Part shown: piece by piece, positions 42,108 to 51,500 of the stretch
Position numbering within the stretch: position 1 is the stretch's first letter
Layout of the letters: the number at the start of each line of letters is the position of its first letter
Assembly (NCBI RefSeq): GCF_009498035.1
Contig: NZ_CP034550.1
Span: 9,920,001-9,984,000, forward strand
Direction: 5' to 3'
DNA: 64,000 nucleotides
Origin: Saccharothrix syringae
GTDB taxonomy: Bacteria > Actinomycetota > Actinomycetes > Mycobacteriales > Pseudonocardiaceae
The notes under the pieces: model-generated
Database searches by the model: none
What the model saw: the letters and a program-made list of their open reading frames with translations, nothing else
Told to the model about the DNA's origin: nothing
Program-made: the position numbers and the translations under genes

Positions 42108-42979
42108 TGGGCAACCTGATCAAGGCGGAGTTCCGCAAGACGACCACCACGGGCCTGTGGTGGGGCCTGATGATCCCGACCGTGCTGCTCGCCCTGGGCT
42201 GGGCGCTCGGCTGGGGCGCGCTGGGCAACAGCGTCATGGACGCGATCGACAGCGACGAGGTCCGGCAGATGACCGAGGTGCTGGGCGTCGACCCGGCGAA
42301 CTGGCAGGTCGCCGTGTTCGGGATCGCGCGCAGCATCAACGTGGCCACCGTGTTCCCGATGATCTTCGGCGGCCTGGCGATCGCCAACGAGATCAACCGC
42401 AAGACGATCACCACCACCTTCCTGACCGCGCCGAGCCGGGTGTCGGCGCTGAGCGCGAAGATGCTGGTCTACGTGATCTGGGGCGCGATCTACGGCCTGG
42501 CGATCGTGGCCGCGGTGAGCATCGGCATCGCGCTGACCTCGGACGCGGGCGCGCTGCCGAGCGCCGGGGGCTGGCTCGCGCTGGCCGGCGTCGGCGTCCT
42601 GTCGTCGATCCTGATGACCATGTTCGGCGTGGGCGTCGGCGCGCTGATGACCAGCGTGATCGGCACCACCGTGGTGCTGCTGCTCTACATGCTGATCATC
42701 GAGAACGGCATCCAGCTGGTGCTGGCCTCGCAGGGCCTGCCGGAGGTCATCGGCTTCCTGCCCAACGGCGCGGTGAACGGCCTGACCGGCTCGGTGGCCG
42801 CGTCGCTGTTCCTGTCCAACGCGGGCGTGGTGCCGGAGGGCCTGGTGGACGGCCTGCGGGCGCTGGCGGGGGCCCTCGGCGCGTTCGACTGGTGGCTGAG
42901 CGGGCTGATCTTCCTGGTGTGGACCGCGCTGTTCTTCGTCGGCGGCTGGGCCGCCACGCAGCGCAAGGACATCACCTGA
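42107..42979 (+). CDS. ABC-2 type transporter permease
   Basis: 290 residues, six membrane segments. The cytoplasmic start MGNLIKAEFRKTTTT and the region between the second and third helices (GLAIANEINRKTITTTFL, then SAKMLVY) are typical of ABC-2 permeases acting with an ATPase like the preceding gene. ATG at 42107 overlaps the ATPase stop; a GTG at 42104 is one codon upstream. Substrate unknown. Confidence 0.88.
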   Translation: MGNLIKAEFRKTTTTGLWWGLMIPTVLLALGWALGWGALGNSVMDAIDSDEVRQMTEVLGVDPANWQVAVFGIARSINVATVFPMIFGGLAIANEINRKTITTTFLTAPSRVSALSAKMLVYVIWGAIYGLAIVAAVSIGIALTSDAGALPSAGGWLALAGVGVLSSILMTMFGVGVGALMTSVIGTTVVLLLYMLIIENGIQLVLASQGLPEVIGFLPNGAVNGLTGSVAASLFLSNAGVVPEGLVDGLRALAGALGAFDWWLSGLIFLVWTALFFVGGWAATQRKDIT

Positions 42980-43002
42980 TCCAGTGATCTTGGAAGTGTC
43001 AC

Positions 43003-43032
43003 GAGGGCCGTCCCGAATTCGGGGCGGCCCTC
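43003..43032 (+). terminator. Terminator after the ABC permease
   Basis: A self-complementary stem starting GAGGGCCGTCCCG, 13 pairs with one G-T wobble around AATT, 23 nt after the stop. Confidence 0.75.
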
Positions 43033-43071
43033 GCCACATCCGGACGATCGGAAAGTGTCGGCGTCCAGACC

Positions 43072-43077
43072 TAATGT
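43072..43077 (+). promoter_or_regulatory. -10-like hexamer of the fused ABC exporter
   Basis: TAATGT, 7 nt before the GTG at 43085; probable leaderless start. Confidence 0.4.
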
Positions 43078-43084
43078 GGAGGCC

Positions 43085-46000
43085 GTGACTACTCCCGACG
43101 GCTGGATCCGCAGACTCGCCAAGGCGTGCTGGCGGCACCGCTCCCTCGTGGTGCTCTCGGTCCTCGCCGCCGTCGTCGGGGTCGGCCTCCAGGCGGTCGG
43201 CCCGCTGCTGGTCAAGGCCGCCGTGGACGACGCCGTGGCCGGGCGCACCGACCGGCTGGCGTGGCTCGCGGTCGTCCTGGTCGGCCTGGAGGTGCTGACC
43301 TTCGGCTCCGCGTTCATGCGCCGCTACCTGGGCGGCCGGCTGGCCGTGGACGTGCAGCACGACCTGCGCCAGGCGGTCTTCGGCGCGGTGCAGCGGCTGG
43401 ACGGGCCGAAGCAGGACGCGCTGCGCACCGGCCAGGTGGTGTCCCGCTCGATCACCGACCTCCAGCTGGTCAACAGCCTGCTGTCGATGACCCCGCTGGC
43501 GTTCGGCACGGTCGTGTTCGCCCTCGCCGCGCTGGTGGCGATGTTCTGGCTGTCGCCGCTGCTCACCCTGATCGCCCTGGTGATCGTGCCCGCCGTGGGC
43601 GTGGTCGCGGCGCGCAGCAGGCTGACGCTGTTCCCGGCCACGTGGTCGGCCCAGCAGCGGGCGGCGGACGTGGCGCAGCACGTCGAGGAGACCGTCACCG
43701 GCGTGCGCGTGGTGAAGGGCTTCGGCCAGGAGGCGCGCGAGGTCGCCCGGCTGGAGCAGCGGGCGAAGGTGCTGTTCGCCGAGCGGATGCGGGCGGCCCG
43801 GCTGACCGCGAAGCCCGCCGCCACCCTGAACGCGCTGCCCTACCTGGGCCAGGTGGCGGTGCTGGCGCTGGGCGGCTGGCTGGCGCTGCGCGGCCAGGTG
43901 TCGCTGGGCACGTTCGTGGCGTTCGCGACCTACGTGGCGAACCTGGTCGGCCCGGCCCGGCTGCTGTCGAGCCTGATGGTGACCGCCCAGCTCGCGCGGG
44001 CGGGCGTGGAGCGGGTCTACGAGCTGGTCGACTCGCAGCCGGACGTGGTCGACGGCGAGCGGGACGTGCCCGCCGGCCCGGTGTCGGTCGAGCTGCGGGA
44101 CACCTCGTTCGGCTACACGCGCAGCGAACCGGTGCTGGCCGGGGTGTCGCTGCGGGTCGAGCCGGGCGAGACGCTGGCGGTCGTGGGCACCGCCGGGTCG
44201 GGCAAGTCGACGATCTCCCTGCTGCTGCCGCGGTTCTACGACGTGCACTCGGGCTCGGTGCGCGTCGGCGACGTCGACGTGCGCGAGCTGCGCCTGTCCT
44301 CGCTGCGCCGCACCGTGGGCGTGGTGTTCGAGGAGGCGTTCCTGTTCTCCGACACGGTGCGCGCCAACATCGCCTACGGCCTGCCGGACGCCTCCGACGA
44401 GCAGGTCAGGGCGGCGGCCCGGGCCGCCGAGGCGCACGAGTTCATCGAGGCGCTGCCCCGGGGCTACGACACGGTGGTCGGCGAGCGCGGCCTGACCCTC
44501 TCCGGCGGCCAGCGGCAACGCGTGGCACTCGCCCGCGCCCTCCTCTCCGACCCGCGCGTGCTGGTCCTGGACGACGCGACCTCGGCCGTGGACACCGCCA
44601 CCGAGGCCGCCATCCACCGCACCCTGGCCTCGGTCACCGCCGGCCGCACCACGATCCTGATCGCCCACCGCCGCTCGTCGCTGACCCTGGCCGACCGGAT
44701 CGCGGTGCTCGACGCGGGCCGCGTGGTCGACGTCGGCACGCACGAGGAGCTGCACGAGCGCTGCCGGCTGTACCGGGACCTGCTGGCGGGCCCCGGCGAG
44801 GCCATCGAGCAGGTGGACCCGCGGGCCGACGCCCGCCTGGAGCCCGGCCCGGACGGCGTCACCCCCGAGCTGTGGCCGGCCCCCGAGGGCGACGAGCTGG
44901 CCGTGCGCGCGGCGAACCGCTCGGTCGCCGCCGCACCGCGGGCCAGGGGCGGCGGCGGCACGTCGGCCCTGCTGGGCGGCACCCCGCCGACCCCCGAGCT
45001 GATGGCCCGCGTGCACGCCCTGCCGCCCGCCACCGAGGAACCCGACCTGCGCGGCGAGGACCCGACCGCACCCGACCCCGGCTTCCGCCTGCGCACGCTC
45101 CTGCGCCCGGTCCGCTGGGCGATGCTGGGCGTCGGCGGCCTGCTGCTGGTCGACACGGCCCTGGCGGTGGCGCTGCCCGGCCTGGTCCGGGTCGGCGTGG
45201 ACCGGGGCGTCGTCGGCAACGCCCCCGGCTGGCTCTGGGCGGTGGGCGCGATCGGCTTCGCCCTGGTGGCGATGGGCTGGGCATCGGCGGCGGCGGGTGC
45301 GGTGGTGACGTCCCGGGTGGGCGAGCGCCTGCTGTACCTGCTGCGCGTGCGCAGCTACGCCCACCTGCAACGACTCGGCCTGGACTACTACGAGCGCGAG
45401 ATGGCCGGCCGGATCATGACCCGGATGACCACGGACGTCAACGCGCTGTCCAGCTTCCTCCAGACGGGCCTGACCACCTTCGCGATCAGCGTGCTGACCG
45501 TGGTGGGCATCGCCGTGGCCCTGGTCGTGACCGACCCGGGCCTGGCCCTGGTGGCCCTGTCCGTGCTCCCGGTCCTCCTGATCGCGACGGTGATCTTCCA
45601 ACGCCTGTCGTCGGCCGCCTACGCGGAGGCGCGCGAACGCGTCAGCGCGGTCAACGCCGACCTCCAGGAGAACGTCTCCGGCCTGCGCGTCTCACAGGCT
45701 TACACCAGGGAGGCGCGGTCGGCCGAGGCGTTCGCCGAGCGCAGCGACGCCTACCGGCGCTCCCGCATCCGGGCCCAGCGCTACATCGCCACGTACTTCC
45801 CGTTCCTGGCGCTCCTGTCGGGCGTGGCCCAGGCAGCGATCCTGGTGGTCGGCGCCTACCGGGTGGCGGACGGCACCCTGTCCCCCGGCGTCCTGCTGGC
45901 CTTCGTCCTCTACCTGGGCCTCTTCTTCGCCCCCCTCTACCAACTCTCCGGCGTCTTCGACGGCTACCAGCAGGCCAGGGTGGGCCTGAGCCGCATCGGC

Positions 46001-46849
46001 GACCTGCTGCGCACCCCGACGACGGTCCCCCCGGCGACCAACCCCGTGCCGGTGACCGCCCTGAGGGGCGAGGTCGAACTGCGCAACGTCACCTTCGCCT
46101 ACCAGGGCACCGACCACCCGGCCCTGGAGGACGTGTCCCTGCACGTGGCCCCGGGCGAGACCGTGGCCCTGGTGGGCGCCACCGGCGCGGGCAAGTCGAC
46201 GCTGGTCAAACTCGTGGCCAGGTTCTACGACGCAACCAGCGGCCAAGTCCTCGTGGACGGCGTGGACGTGCGCGACTACGACCTGTCAGCCCTGCGGCAA
46301 CGCCTGGGCGTAGTCCCGCAGGAAGCCCACCTGTTCGGCGGTGACGTGGCCGAGAACGTGGCCTACGGCAAACCGGACGCCACCCGAGCCGAAGTCGAGT
46401 CGGCGGTCCGCGCGGTAGGCGCCCTCCCCGTAGTCGCCTCCCTGCCCAACGCGTTCCACCAACAGGTGGGAGAACGAGGCCAAGCCCTGTCCGCCGGCCA
46501 ACGACAACTGGTCGCCCTGGCCAGGGCGGAACTGGTCCAACCAGCCCTGCTCCTGCTGGACGAGGCAACAGCCGCCCTGGACCCGGCCACCGAGTCAGCG
46601 GTCCTGGCGGCCTCCGACCACCTGGCCGGCGCCCGGACCACGTTCGTAGTCGCACACCGCCTGGCCACAGCCGCACGAGCCGACCGAATCGTCGTACTGG
46701 ACGGTGGCCGGGTCGCGGAAGTCGGCACGCACACCGAACTGCTGGCGGCAGGCGGCCGCTACGCCCGACTGTGGGCGCACAGCGTGGGCGACGCGGTACC
46801 AGGGGACACCGTCACCGACGACGACCTGACCAGCGCACAGGCGGGCTGA
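43085..46849 (+). CDS. Fused ABC exporter (two transmembrane and two ATPase domains), asymmetric sites
   Basis: 1254 residues from GTG 43085 (an upstream GTG at 43055 is also open). Half 1: six membrane helices, Walker A GTAGSGKST, signature LSGGQRQRVALARALL, Walker B VLVLDDATSAVD. Half 2 (from about 680): six helices, Walker A GATGAGKST, signature LSAGQRQLVALARAEL, Walker B LLLLDEATAALD. In half 1 the catalytic Glu is Asp and in half 2 the signature Gly is Ala, so one ATP site is degenerate, as in heterodimeric multidrug exporters. Resembles Rv0194-type single-chain multidrug exporters. Exports drugs or lipids. Confidence 0.92.
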   Translation: MTTPDGWIRRLAKACWRHRSLVVLSVLAAVVGVGLQAVGPLLVKAAVDDAVAGRTDRLAWLAVVLVGLEVLTFGSAFMRRYLGGRLAVDVQHDLRQAVFGAVQRLDGPKQDALRTGQVVSRSITDLQLVNSLLSMTPLAFGTVVFALAALVAMFWLSPLLTLIALVIVPAVGVVAARSRLTLFPATWSAQQRAADVAQHVEETVTGVRVVKGFGQEAREVARLEQRAKVLFAERMRAARLTAKPAATLNALPYLGQVAVLALGGWLALRGQVSLGTFVAFATYVANLVGPARLLSSLMVTAQLARAGVERVYELVDSQPDVVDGERDVPAGPVSVELRDTSFGYTRSEPVLAGVSLRVEPGETLAVVGTAGSGKSTISLLLPRFYDVHSGSVRVGDVDVRELRLSSLRRTVGVVFEEAFLFSDTVRANIAYGLPDASDEQVRAAARAAEAHEFIEALPRGYDTVVGERGLTLSGGQRQRVALARALLSDPRVLVLDDATSAVDTATEAAIHRTLASVTAGRTTILIAHRRSSLTLADRIAVLDAGRVVDVGTHEELHERCRLYRDLLAGPGEAIEQVDPRADARLEPGPDGVTPELWPAPEGDELAVRAANRSVAAAPRARGGGGTSALLGGTPPTPELMARVHALPPATEEPDLRGEDPTAPDPGFRLRTLLRPVRWAMLGVGGLLLVDTALAVALPGLVRVGVDRGVVGNAPGWLWAVGAIGFALVAMGWASAAAGAVVTSRVGERLLYLLRVRSYAHLQRLGLDYYEREMAGRIMTRMTTDVNALSSFLQTGLTTFAISVLTVVGIAVALVVTDPGLALVALSVLPVLLIATVIFQRLSSAAYAEARERVSAVNADLQENVSGLRVSQAYTREARSAEAFAERSDAYRRSRIRAQRYIATYFPFLALLSGVAQAAILVVGAYRVADGTLSPGVLLAFVLYLGLFFAPLYQLSGVFDGYQQARVGLSRIGDLLRTPTTVPPATNPVPVTALRGEVELRNVTFAYQGTDHPALEDVSLHVAPGETVALVGATGAGKSTLVKLVARFYDATSGQVLVDGVDVRDYDLSALRQRLGVVPQEAHLFGGDVAENVAYGKPDATRAEVESAVRAVGALPVVASLPNAFHQQVGERGQALSAGQRQLVALARAELVQPALLLLDEATAALDPATESAVLAASDHLAGARTTFVVAHRLATAARADRIVVLDGGRVAEVGTHTELLAAGGRYARLWAHSVGDAVPGDTVTDDDLTSAQAG

Positions 46850-46904
46850 CCCACCCACTCACGGCCGGCACCCACCCACCCAACACATGCCATGCCGCGC
46901 CCGA

Positions 46905-47140
46905 GTGAAGGACACGCGGTGCCGGACCGGAGGACACGCGGTGTCCGAGTGGAGGACACGCCGGTGCTGAACGTAGAACTCGGGGGCCCGGAACGTTCGA
47001 CACGACGGTCCTGAACGTTCGACTCGCGCGGCTTGAACGCATGACACGCCCGGACCCAACGCATGACACGCCGGTACCCAACGCATGACACGCCCGGACC
47101 CAACGCATGACACGCCCGGCTTGAACGCATGACACGCCGG
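46905..47140. repeat. Mosaic array of about eleven 20-24-bp modules
   Basis: Related modules follow each other: three with GGACACGC (46910-46965), one with GTAGAACTCGGGGG, one with GTTCGACACGACGG, one with GTTCGACTCGCG, then five copies of AACGCATGACACGCC separated by CGGACCC, GGTACCC or CGGCTTG linkers. 46969-47028 matches the arm of the inverted repeat at 16140-16199. No gene is credible here; open frames on the minus strand are translations of the repeats. Confidence 0.85.
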
Positions 47141-47174
47141 GAGGGGGCTGGGGTCGGCGGGGGCCGACGAGGCC

Positions 47175-47300
47175 CGATTTGACATGGGTTCGAGTGCCAT
47201 AGGCTGGTCGGAGCCGGCAGGCTCGGCGGGACGCTTTTCCCCGCCGTGCCTGTCGGCTGCGGCCTGCCTCCGGTGCTCGTAAGGGCCCCATGTCAAATCG
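47175..47300. repeat. 126-bp palindromic element with 14-bp terminal inverted repeats (MITE-like)
   Basis: CGATTTGACATGGG (47175-47188) is exactly inverted at 47287-47300. Inside, 47213-47230 and 47240-47257 form an 18-bp stem with two mismatches and a 9-nt loop. AT content at the tips contrasts with the surroundings. The size and tips suit a non-autonomous mobile element; a structured RNA is the alternative. Target duplication is not evident. Confidence 0.6.
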
Positions 47301-47327
47301 AGCCGGACGAAACCAAAGGCCGACCAA

Positions 47328-47365
47328 ACCCAACCCAGCCCCAACCCCAACCCCAACCCCAGCCC
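47328..47365. repeat. CCCCAA tract, G-quadruplex potential on the minus strand
   Basis: Seven C runs of 3 or 4 separated by AA or AG. Read on the minus strand this gives four successive GGGG runs with TT loops, 14 nt downstream of the SRPBCC gene stop. Confidence 0.7.
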
Positions 47366-47378
47366 ACAACGCGGAGAG

Positions 47379-47861
47379 CTAGGAAGCCAGCAGCTCGTCC
47401 AACTGCTCGTACCCCTGCGTCACCCCGTAAGACATCCCGCTGGACATGGCCGCATCCCGCCCCTCGACCGTCTCGAACACGCTCACCACGTGCAACCGGG
47501 TCCGCCCACCCCCCAGGTCCTCCAGCGTCATCGTCTCCAGGCACACCCCGTCCGGCACCCCCTCGAACGTGAACGTCTGCACGATCCGCTCAGCCGGCCG
47601 CACCTCGTGGAACGACCCGTAGAACCCGTACGCCTCGTCCCCCCGCCGGTGCAGGTACCGGTACCCCCCACCGGTGGTGGCGTCCCAGCGCTCCACCTCC
47701 ATGGTCACCGACCGCGGCCCCAGCCACTTCACCACCAGCTCCGGATCGGTGTGCGCCCGGAACACCGCCTCACGCGGCGCGTCGAACTCCCGGGTGATCC
47801 GGATGACCGGCAGCGCCGGGTCCGCGCTGATCGTGGTCTCGGGGTGCGTGATCGCAGTCAT
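47379..47861 (-). CDS. SRPBCC (AHSA1-like) protein
   Basis: 160 residues, START/Bet v1-like fold: ITREFDAPREAVFRAHTDP at the start, WLGPRSVTMEVERWD, and the long final helix region SSGMSYGVTQGYEQLDELL. Small soluble protein that binds a hydrophobic ligand; the exact role is unknown. Its ATG overlaps the stop of the ArsR-type regulator (ATGA), the common regulator/SRPBCC pairing in actinomycetes. Confidence 0.88.
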   Translation of the reverse strand: MTAITHPETTISADPALPVIRITREFDAPREAVFRAHTDPELVVKWLGPRSVTMEVERWDATTGGGYRYLHRRGDEAYGFYGSFHEVRPAERIVQTFTFEGVPDGVCLETMTLEDLGGGRTRLHVVSVFETVEGRDAAMSSGMSYGVTQGYEQLDELLAS

Positions 47862-48229
47862 GATGCCTCTCCCTCGATATCGGTCCGACCCCGCTCAACA
47901 CCGCTCTCCGCCATCTCGGCGAGCACGGCGTCCAGCCGCCGGTAGCGCTGCTCGGCCTCGCGCCGATAGCGCTCGATCCACTTCGTCATCAGGTCGAACA
48001 CCTCCGCCTCCAGGTGGACCGGCCGCCGCTGCGCCTCCCTGCCGCGGGTGACGAGCCCGGCCTCCTCCAGGACCTTCAAGTGCTTCGACACGGCCTGCAC
48101 GGTCACGGAGTAGGGCTCGGCCAACTCGTTCACGGTCGCGTCGCCCGAGGCGAGCCGCGCCACCATGTCGCGCCGGATCGGGTCGGCCAGCGCCGAGAAG
48201 ACCCGCGACAACCGGTCGTCCACCACCAT
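47858..48229 (-). CDS. ArsR-family HTH regulator
   Basis: 123 residues. Winged helix-turn-helix: VFSALADPIRRDMVARLAS, then VNELAEPYSVTVQAVSKHLKV and the wing. It lacks the metal-binding Cys motif of the metal-sensing members. ATG 48229 is immediately preceded by AAGGAG; GTG at 48226 or 48223 would have better spacing. It probably represses its own operon with the SRPBCC gene through two identical-length palindromes at the promoter. Confidence 0.87.
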   Translation of the reverse strand: MVVDDRLSRVFSALADPIRRDMVARLASGDATVNELAEPYSVTVQAVSKHLKVLEEAGLVTRGREAQRRPVHLEAEVFDLMTKWIERYRREAEQRYRRLDAVLAEMAESGVERGRTDIEGEAS

Positions 48230-48237
48230 CTCCTTAC

Positions 48238-48253
48238 TCAACCGCTCGGTTGA
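48238..48253. promoter_or_regulatory. ArsR-type operator, proximal copy
   Basis: TCAACCG-CT-CGGTTGA, a perfect 7-bp dyad just downstream of the -10 of the arsR-SRPBCC promoter. Confidence 0.75.
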
Positions 48254-48258
48254 ACACG

Positions 48259-48287
48259 ACGATACGACCCCACACCCCACTAGTCAA
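48259..48287 (-). promoter_or_regulatory. arsR-SRPBCC promoter
   Basis: Minus-strand TTGACT (48287-48282) and TATCGT (48264-48259) with a 17-nt spacer. The -35 overlaps the distal operator, and the expected start lies in the proximal operator. Confidence 0.65.
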
Positions 48288-48299
48288 CCAGAAGGTTGA
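48284..48299. promoter_or_regulatory. ArsR-type operator, distal copy
   Basis: TCAACC-AGAA-GGTTGA, a perfect 6-bp dyad 46 bp from the proximal copy, overlapping the -35. Confidence 0.75.
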
Positions 48300-48501
48300 A
48301 AGCCCAGCTCAACCCGGCACCGTTCAGCTCCGTGAACGCCTCACACCACCCACCGGCCCGAAGTGCGGACAAAGTCGTCAAGTCGATCCCCACCGGGCAC
48401 GTGACGGGCATAACCTCAAGTGGTGCTCAAGCACCCATAACGGGACCGACCACCTGATCGATCCTGTGAGCGAACACTCGGCGCTCGGCCCCTCCTGTGT
48501 G

Positions 48502-48529
48502 TGAACTGCACCAGACGGGGGACTAGCCT
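48502..48529 (+). promoter_or_regulatory. Possible kgd promoter
   Basis: TGAACT (48502-48507), 16-nt spacer, TAGCCT (48524-48529), about 50 nt before the kgd GTG. Weak match. The rest of 48300-48582 holds no gene. Confidence 0.3.
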
Positions 48530-48582
48530 GGCGATGAGTGAGTCATTACCAAGAGCGAGATGGATAGAGGCGAGCGCCAGCC

Positions 48583-51500
48583 GTGTCCAGCAGCAGTCCT
48601 GCTTCGCAGTTCGGCCCCAATGAGTGGCTGGTCGAGGAGATGTACGAGCAGTTCCTCGCCGACCCGTCGTCGGTAGACCCGGCCTGGCACGACTTCTTCG
48701 CCGACTACAAGTCGACGCAGCGGTCGGGCAACGGGACCGCGACGACGGCCGTGACGACGGCCGCGGCGGCAACGACCTCGGCAACGGCCTCGGCGAAGAC
48801 CACCTCGGCGAACACGACCACCACCGCCGAGAACGGCAACGGCACGTCGACCACCACCGCGCCGAAGCCCGCCGAGAAGCCGGCCGACAAGCCCGCGCAG
48901 CCGAAGCAGCAGCAGCAGCCCCAGCAGCCGAAGCAGCAGCCCGCCAAGCAGCCCGCCAAGCCCGCCCCCGCGCAGGCCGCCAAGGCCGCGCCGGTGCAGC
49001 AGGGCAGGGGCGAGGAGCAGAAGCAGCTCCGCGGCGCCGCGGCCGCCATCGCCAAGAACATGGAGCTGTCGCTCACCGTCCCGACCGCGACCAGCGTGCG
49101 CGCGGTGCCGGCCAAGCTGCTGGCCGACAACCGCATCGTGATCAACAACCACCTCAAGCGCACCCGCGGTGGCAAGGTCTCCTTCACGCACCTGATCGGC
49201 TACGCCGTGGTCCGGGCGCTCCAGGCGTTCCCGAACATGAACCGGCACTTCGCCGAGGTCGACGGCAAGCCGTTCGTGGTCACCCCGGAGCACGTGAACT
49301 TCGGCCTGGCCATCGACCTGCCCGGCAAGGACGGCTCGCGCTCGCTGGTCGTCGCCTCGATCAAGGGCTGCGAGAACATGACGTTCACGCAGTTCTGGCA
49401 GGCGTACGAGGACCTGATCCGCAAGGCGCGGTCGGGCTCGCTGACCTCCGAGGACTTCTCCGGCACCACCATCTCGCTGACCAACCCGGGCACCATCGGC
49501 ACCAACCACTCGGTGCCGCGGCTCACCGCGGGCCAGGGCGCGATCATCGGCGTGGGCGCCATGGAGTACCCGGCGCACTTCCAGGGCACCAGCGAGCAGG
49601 CCCTGACCGACATGGGCGTCAGCAAGATCATCACGCTGACCTCCACCTACGACCACCGCATCATCCAGGGCGCGGAGTCGGGCGAGTTCCTCAAGCGCGT
49701 GCACCAGCTGCTGCTGGGCGAGGACGGCTTCTACGACGACGTCTTCACCTCGCTGCGCCTGCCGTACGAGCCGATCCGCTGGGTCGCCGACATCCCCGAG
49801 GGCGCGGTCGACAAGACCGCCCGCGTCATCGAGCTGATCGACGCGTTCCGCACCCGCGGCCACCTGATGGCCGACACGGACCCGCTGAACTACCGCCAGC
49901 GCAGCCACCGCGACCTGGACGTCCTGTCGCACGGCCTGACCCTGTGGGACCTGGACCGGGAGTTCCCGGTCGGCGGGTTCGCGGGCCAGGAGCGGATGAA
50001 GCTGCGCGACATCCTGGGCGTGCTGCGCAACTCGTACTGCCGCACGGTCGGCGTCGAGTACATGCACATCCTCGACCCGGAGGAGCGCCTCTGGATCCAG
50101 GAGCGCGTCGAGGTGCCGCACGAGAAGCCGCCGGCCACCGTGCAGAAGTACATCCTGTCGAAGCTCAACGCCGCCGAGGCGTTCGAGACCTTCCTGCAGA
50201 CCAAGTACGTCGGCCAGAAGCGGTTCTCGCTGGAGGGCGGCGAGACCGTCATCCCGCTGCTCGACGCGGTGCTGGACAAGGCCGCCGAGCACGAGATCGA
50301 CGAGGTCGTCATCGGCATGCCGCACCGCGGCCGGCTGAACGTGCTGGCCAACATCGTCGGCAAGCCGATCTCCCAGATCTTCCGCGAGTTCGAGGGCAAC
50401 CTCGACCCGGGCCAGGCGCACGGCTCGGGCGACGTGAAGTACCACCTGGGCGCGGAGGGCAAGTACTTCCGCATGTTCGGCGACGGCGAGACCAAGGTGT
50501 CGCTGACCGCCAACCCGTCGCACCTGGAGGCCGTGGACCCGGTGCTGGAGGGCATCGTCCGGGCCAAGCAGGACATGCTCGACAAGGGCGACCAGGGCTT
50601 CACCGTGCTGCCGGTCGCGCTGCACGGCGACGCCGCGTTCGCCGGCCAGGGCGTGGTCGCCGAGACGCTGAACCTGGCGCTCGTGCGCGGCTACCGCACC
50701 GGCGGCACCGTGCACGTCATCGTCAACAACCAGGTCGGCTTCACCACCGCGCCGGAGAACTCGCGCTCGTCGAAGTACTCCACGGACGTGGCGAAGATGA
50801 TCGGCTCGCCGGTGTTCCACGTCAACGGCGACGACCCCGAGGCGTGCTACTGGGTCGCCAAGCTGGCCGTGGACTACCGGCAGCGGTTCAACAAGGACGT
50901 CGTCATCGACATGGTGTGCTACCGCCGCCGCGGGCACAACGAGGGCGACGACCCGTCGATGACCCAGCCGGCGATGTACGACGTGATCGACACCAAGCGC
51001 TCGGTCCGCAAGACCTACACCGAGGCGCTGATCGGCCGCGGCGACATCTCCGTCGAGGAGGCGGAGAAGGCGCTCCAGGACTTCTCCTCGCAGCTGGAGC
51101 ACGTGTTCAACGAGGTCAGGGAGCTGGAGAAGCACCCGATCAAGACCTCGCCGTCGATCGAGGCGGAGCAGCAGATCCCGGCCAAGCTGCCCACCGGCAT
51201 CGAGCGCTCGGTGATCGAGCGGATCGCCGACGCGCACGTCGACCTGCCCGACGGCTTCACCCCGCACCCGCGCGTGAAGCCGGTGCTGGAGCGGCGCGCC
51301 AAGATGGCCCGCGAGGGCGGCATCGACTGGGCGTTCGCCGAGCTGCTGGCGTTCGGGTCACTGGTGCTGGAGGGCCGCACGGTCCGCCTGGCCGGCCAGG
51401 ACTCGCGGCGCGGCACGTTCGTGCAGCGGCACGCCACCCTGGTGGACCGCAAGAGCAGCGTGGAGTACACCCCGCTCCAGCACCTGGCCGAGACCCAGGG

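Noticed and set aside
42002..45601. 1199-codon open frame on the minus strand
   Set aside because: It is antisense to the ABC permease and exporter genes, has His/Gln/Arg/Gly composition without domains, and arises from extreme third-position GC.
46905..47140. CRISPR array
   Set aside because: Modules of 20-24 bp drift in sequence, linkers are only 5-8 nt and similar to each other, and no cas genes are present.
46759..47369. Several minus-strand frames of 120-185 codons
   Set aside because: They are translations of the repeat array and MITE-like element, with repeated RVMRWVRACHA-type strings.
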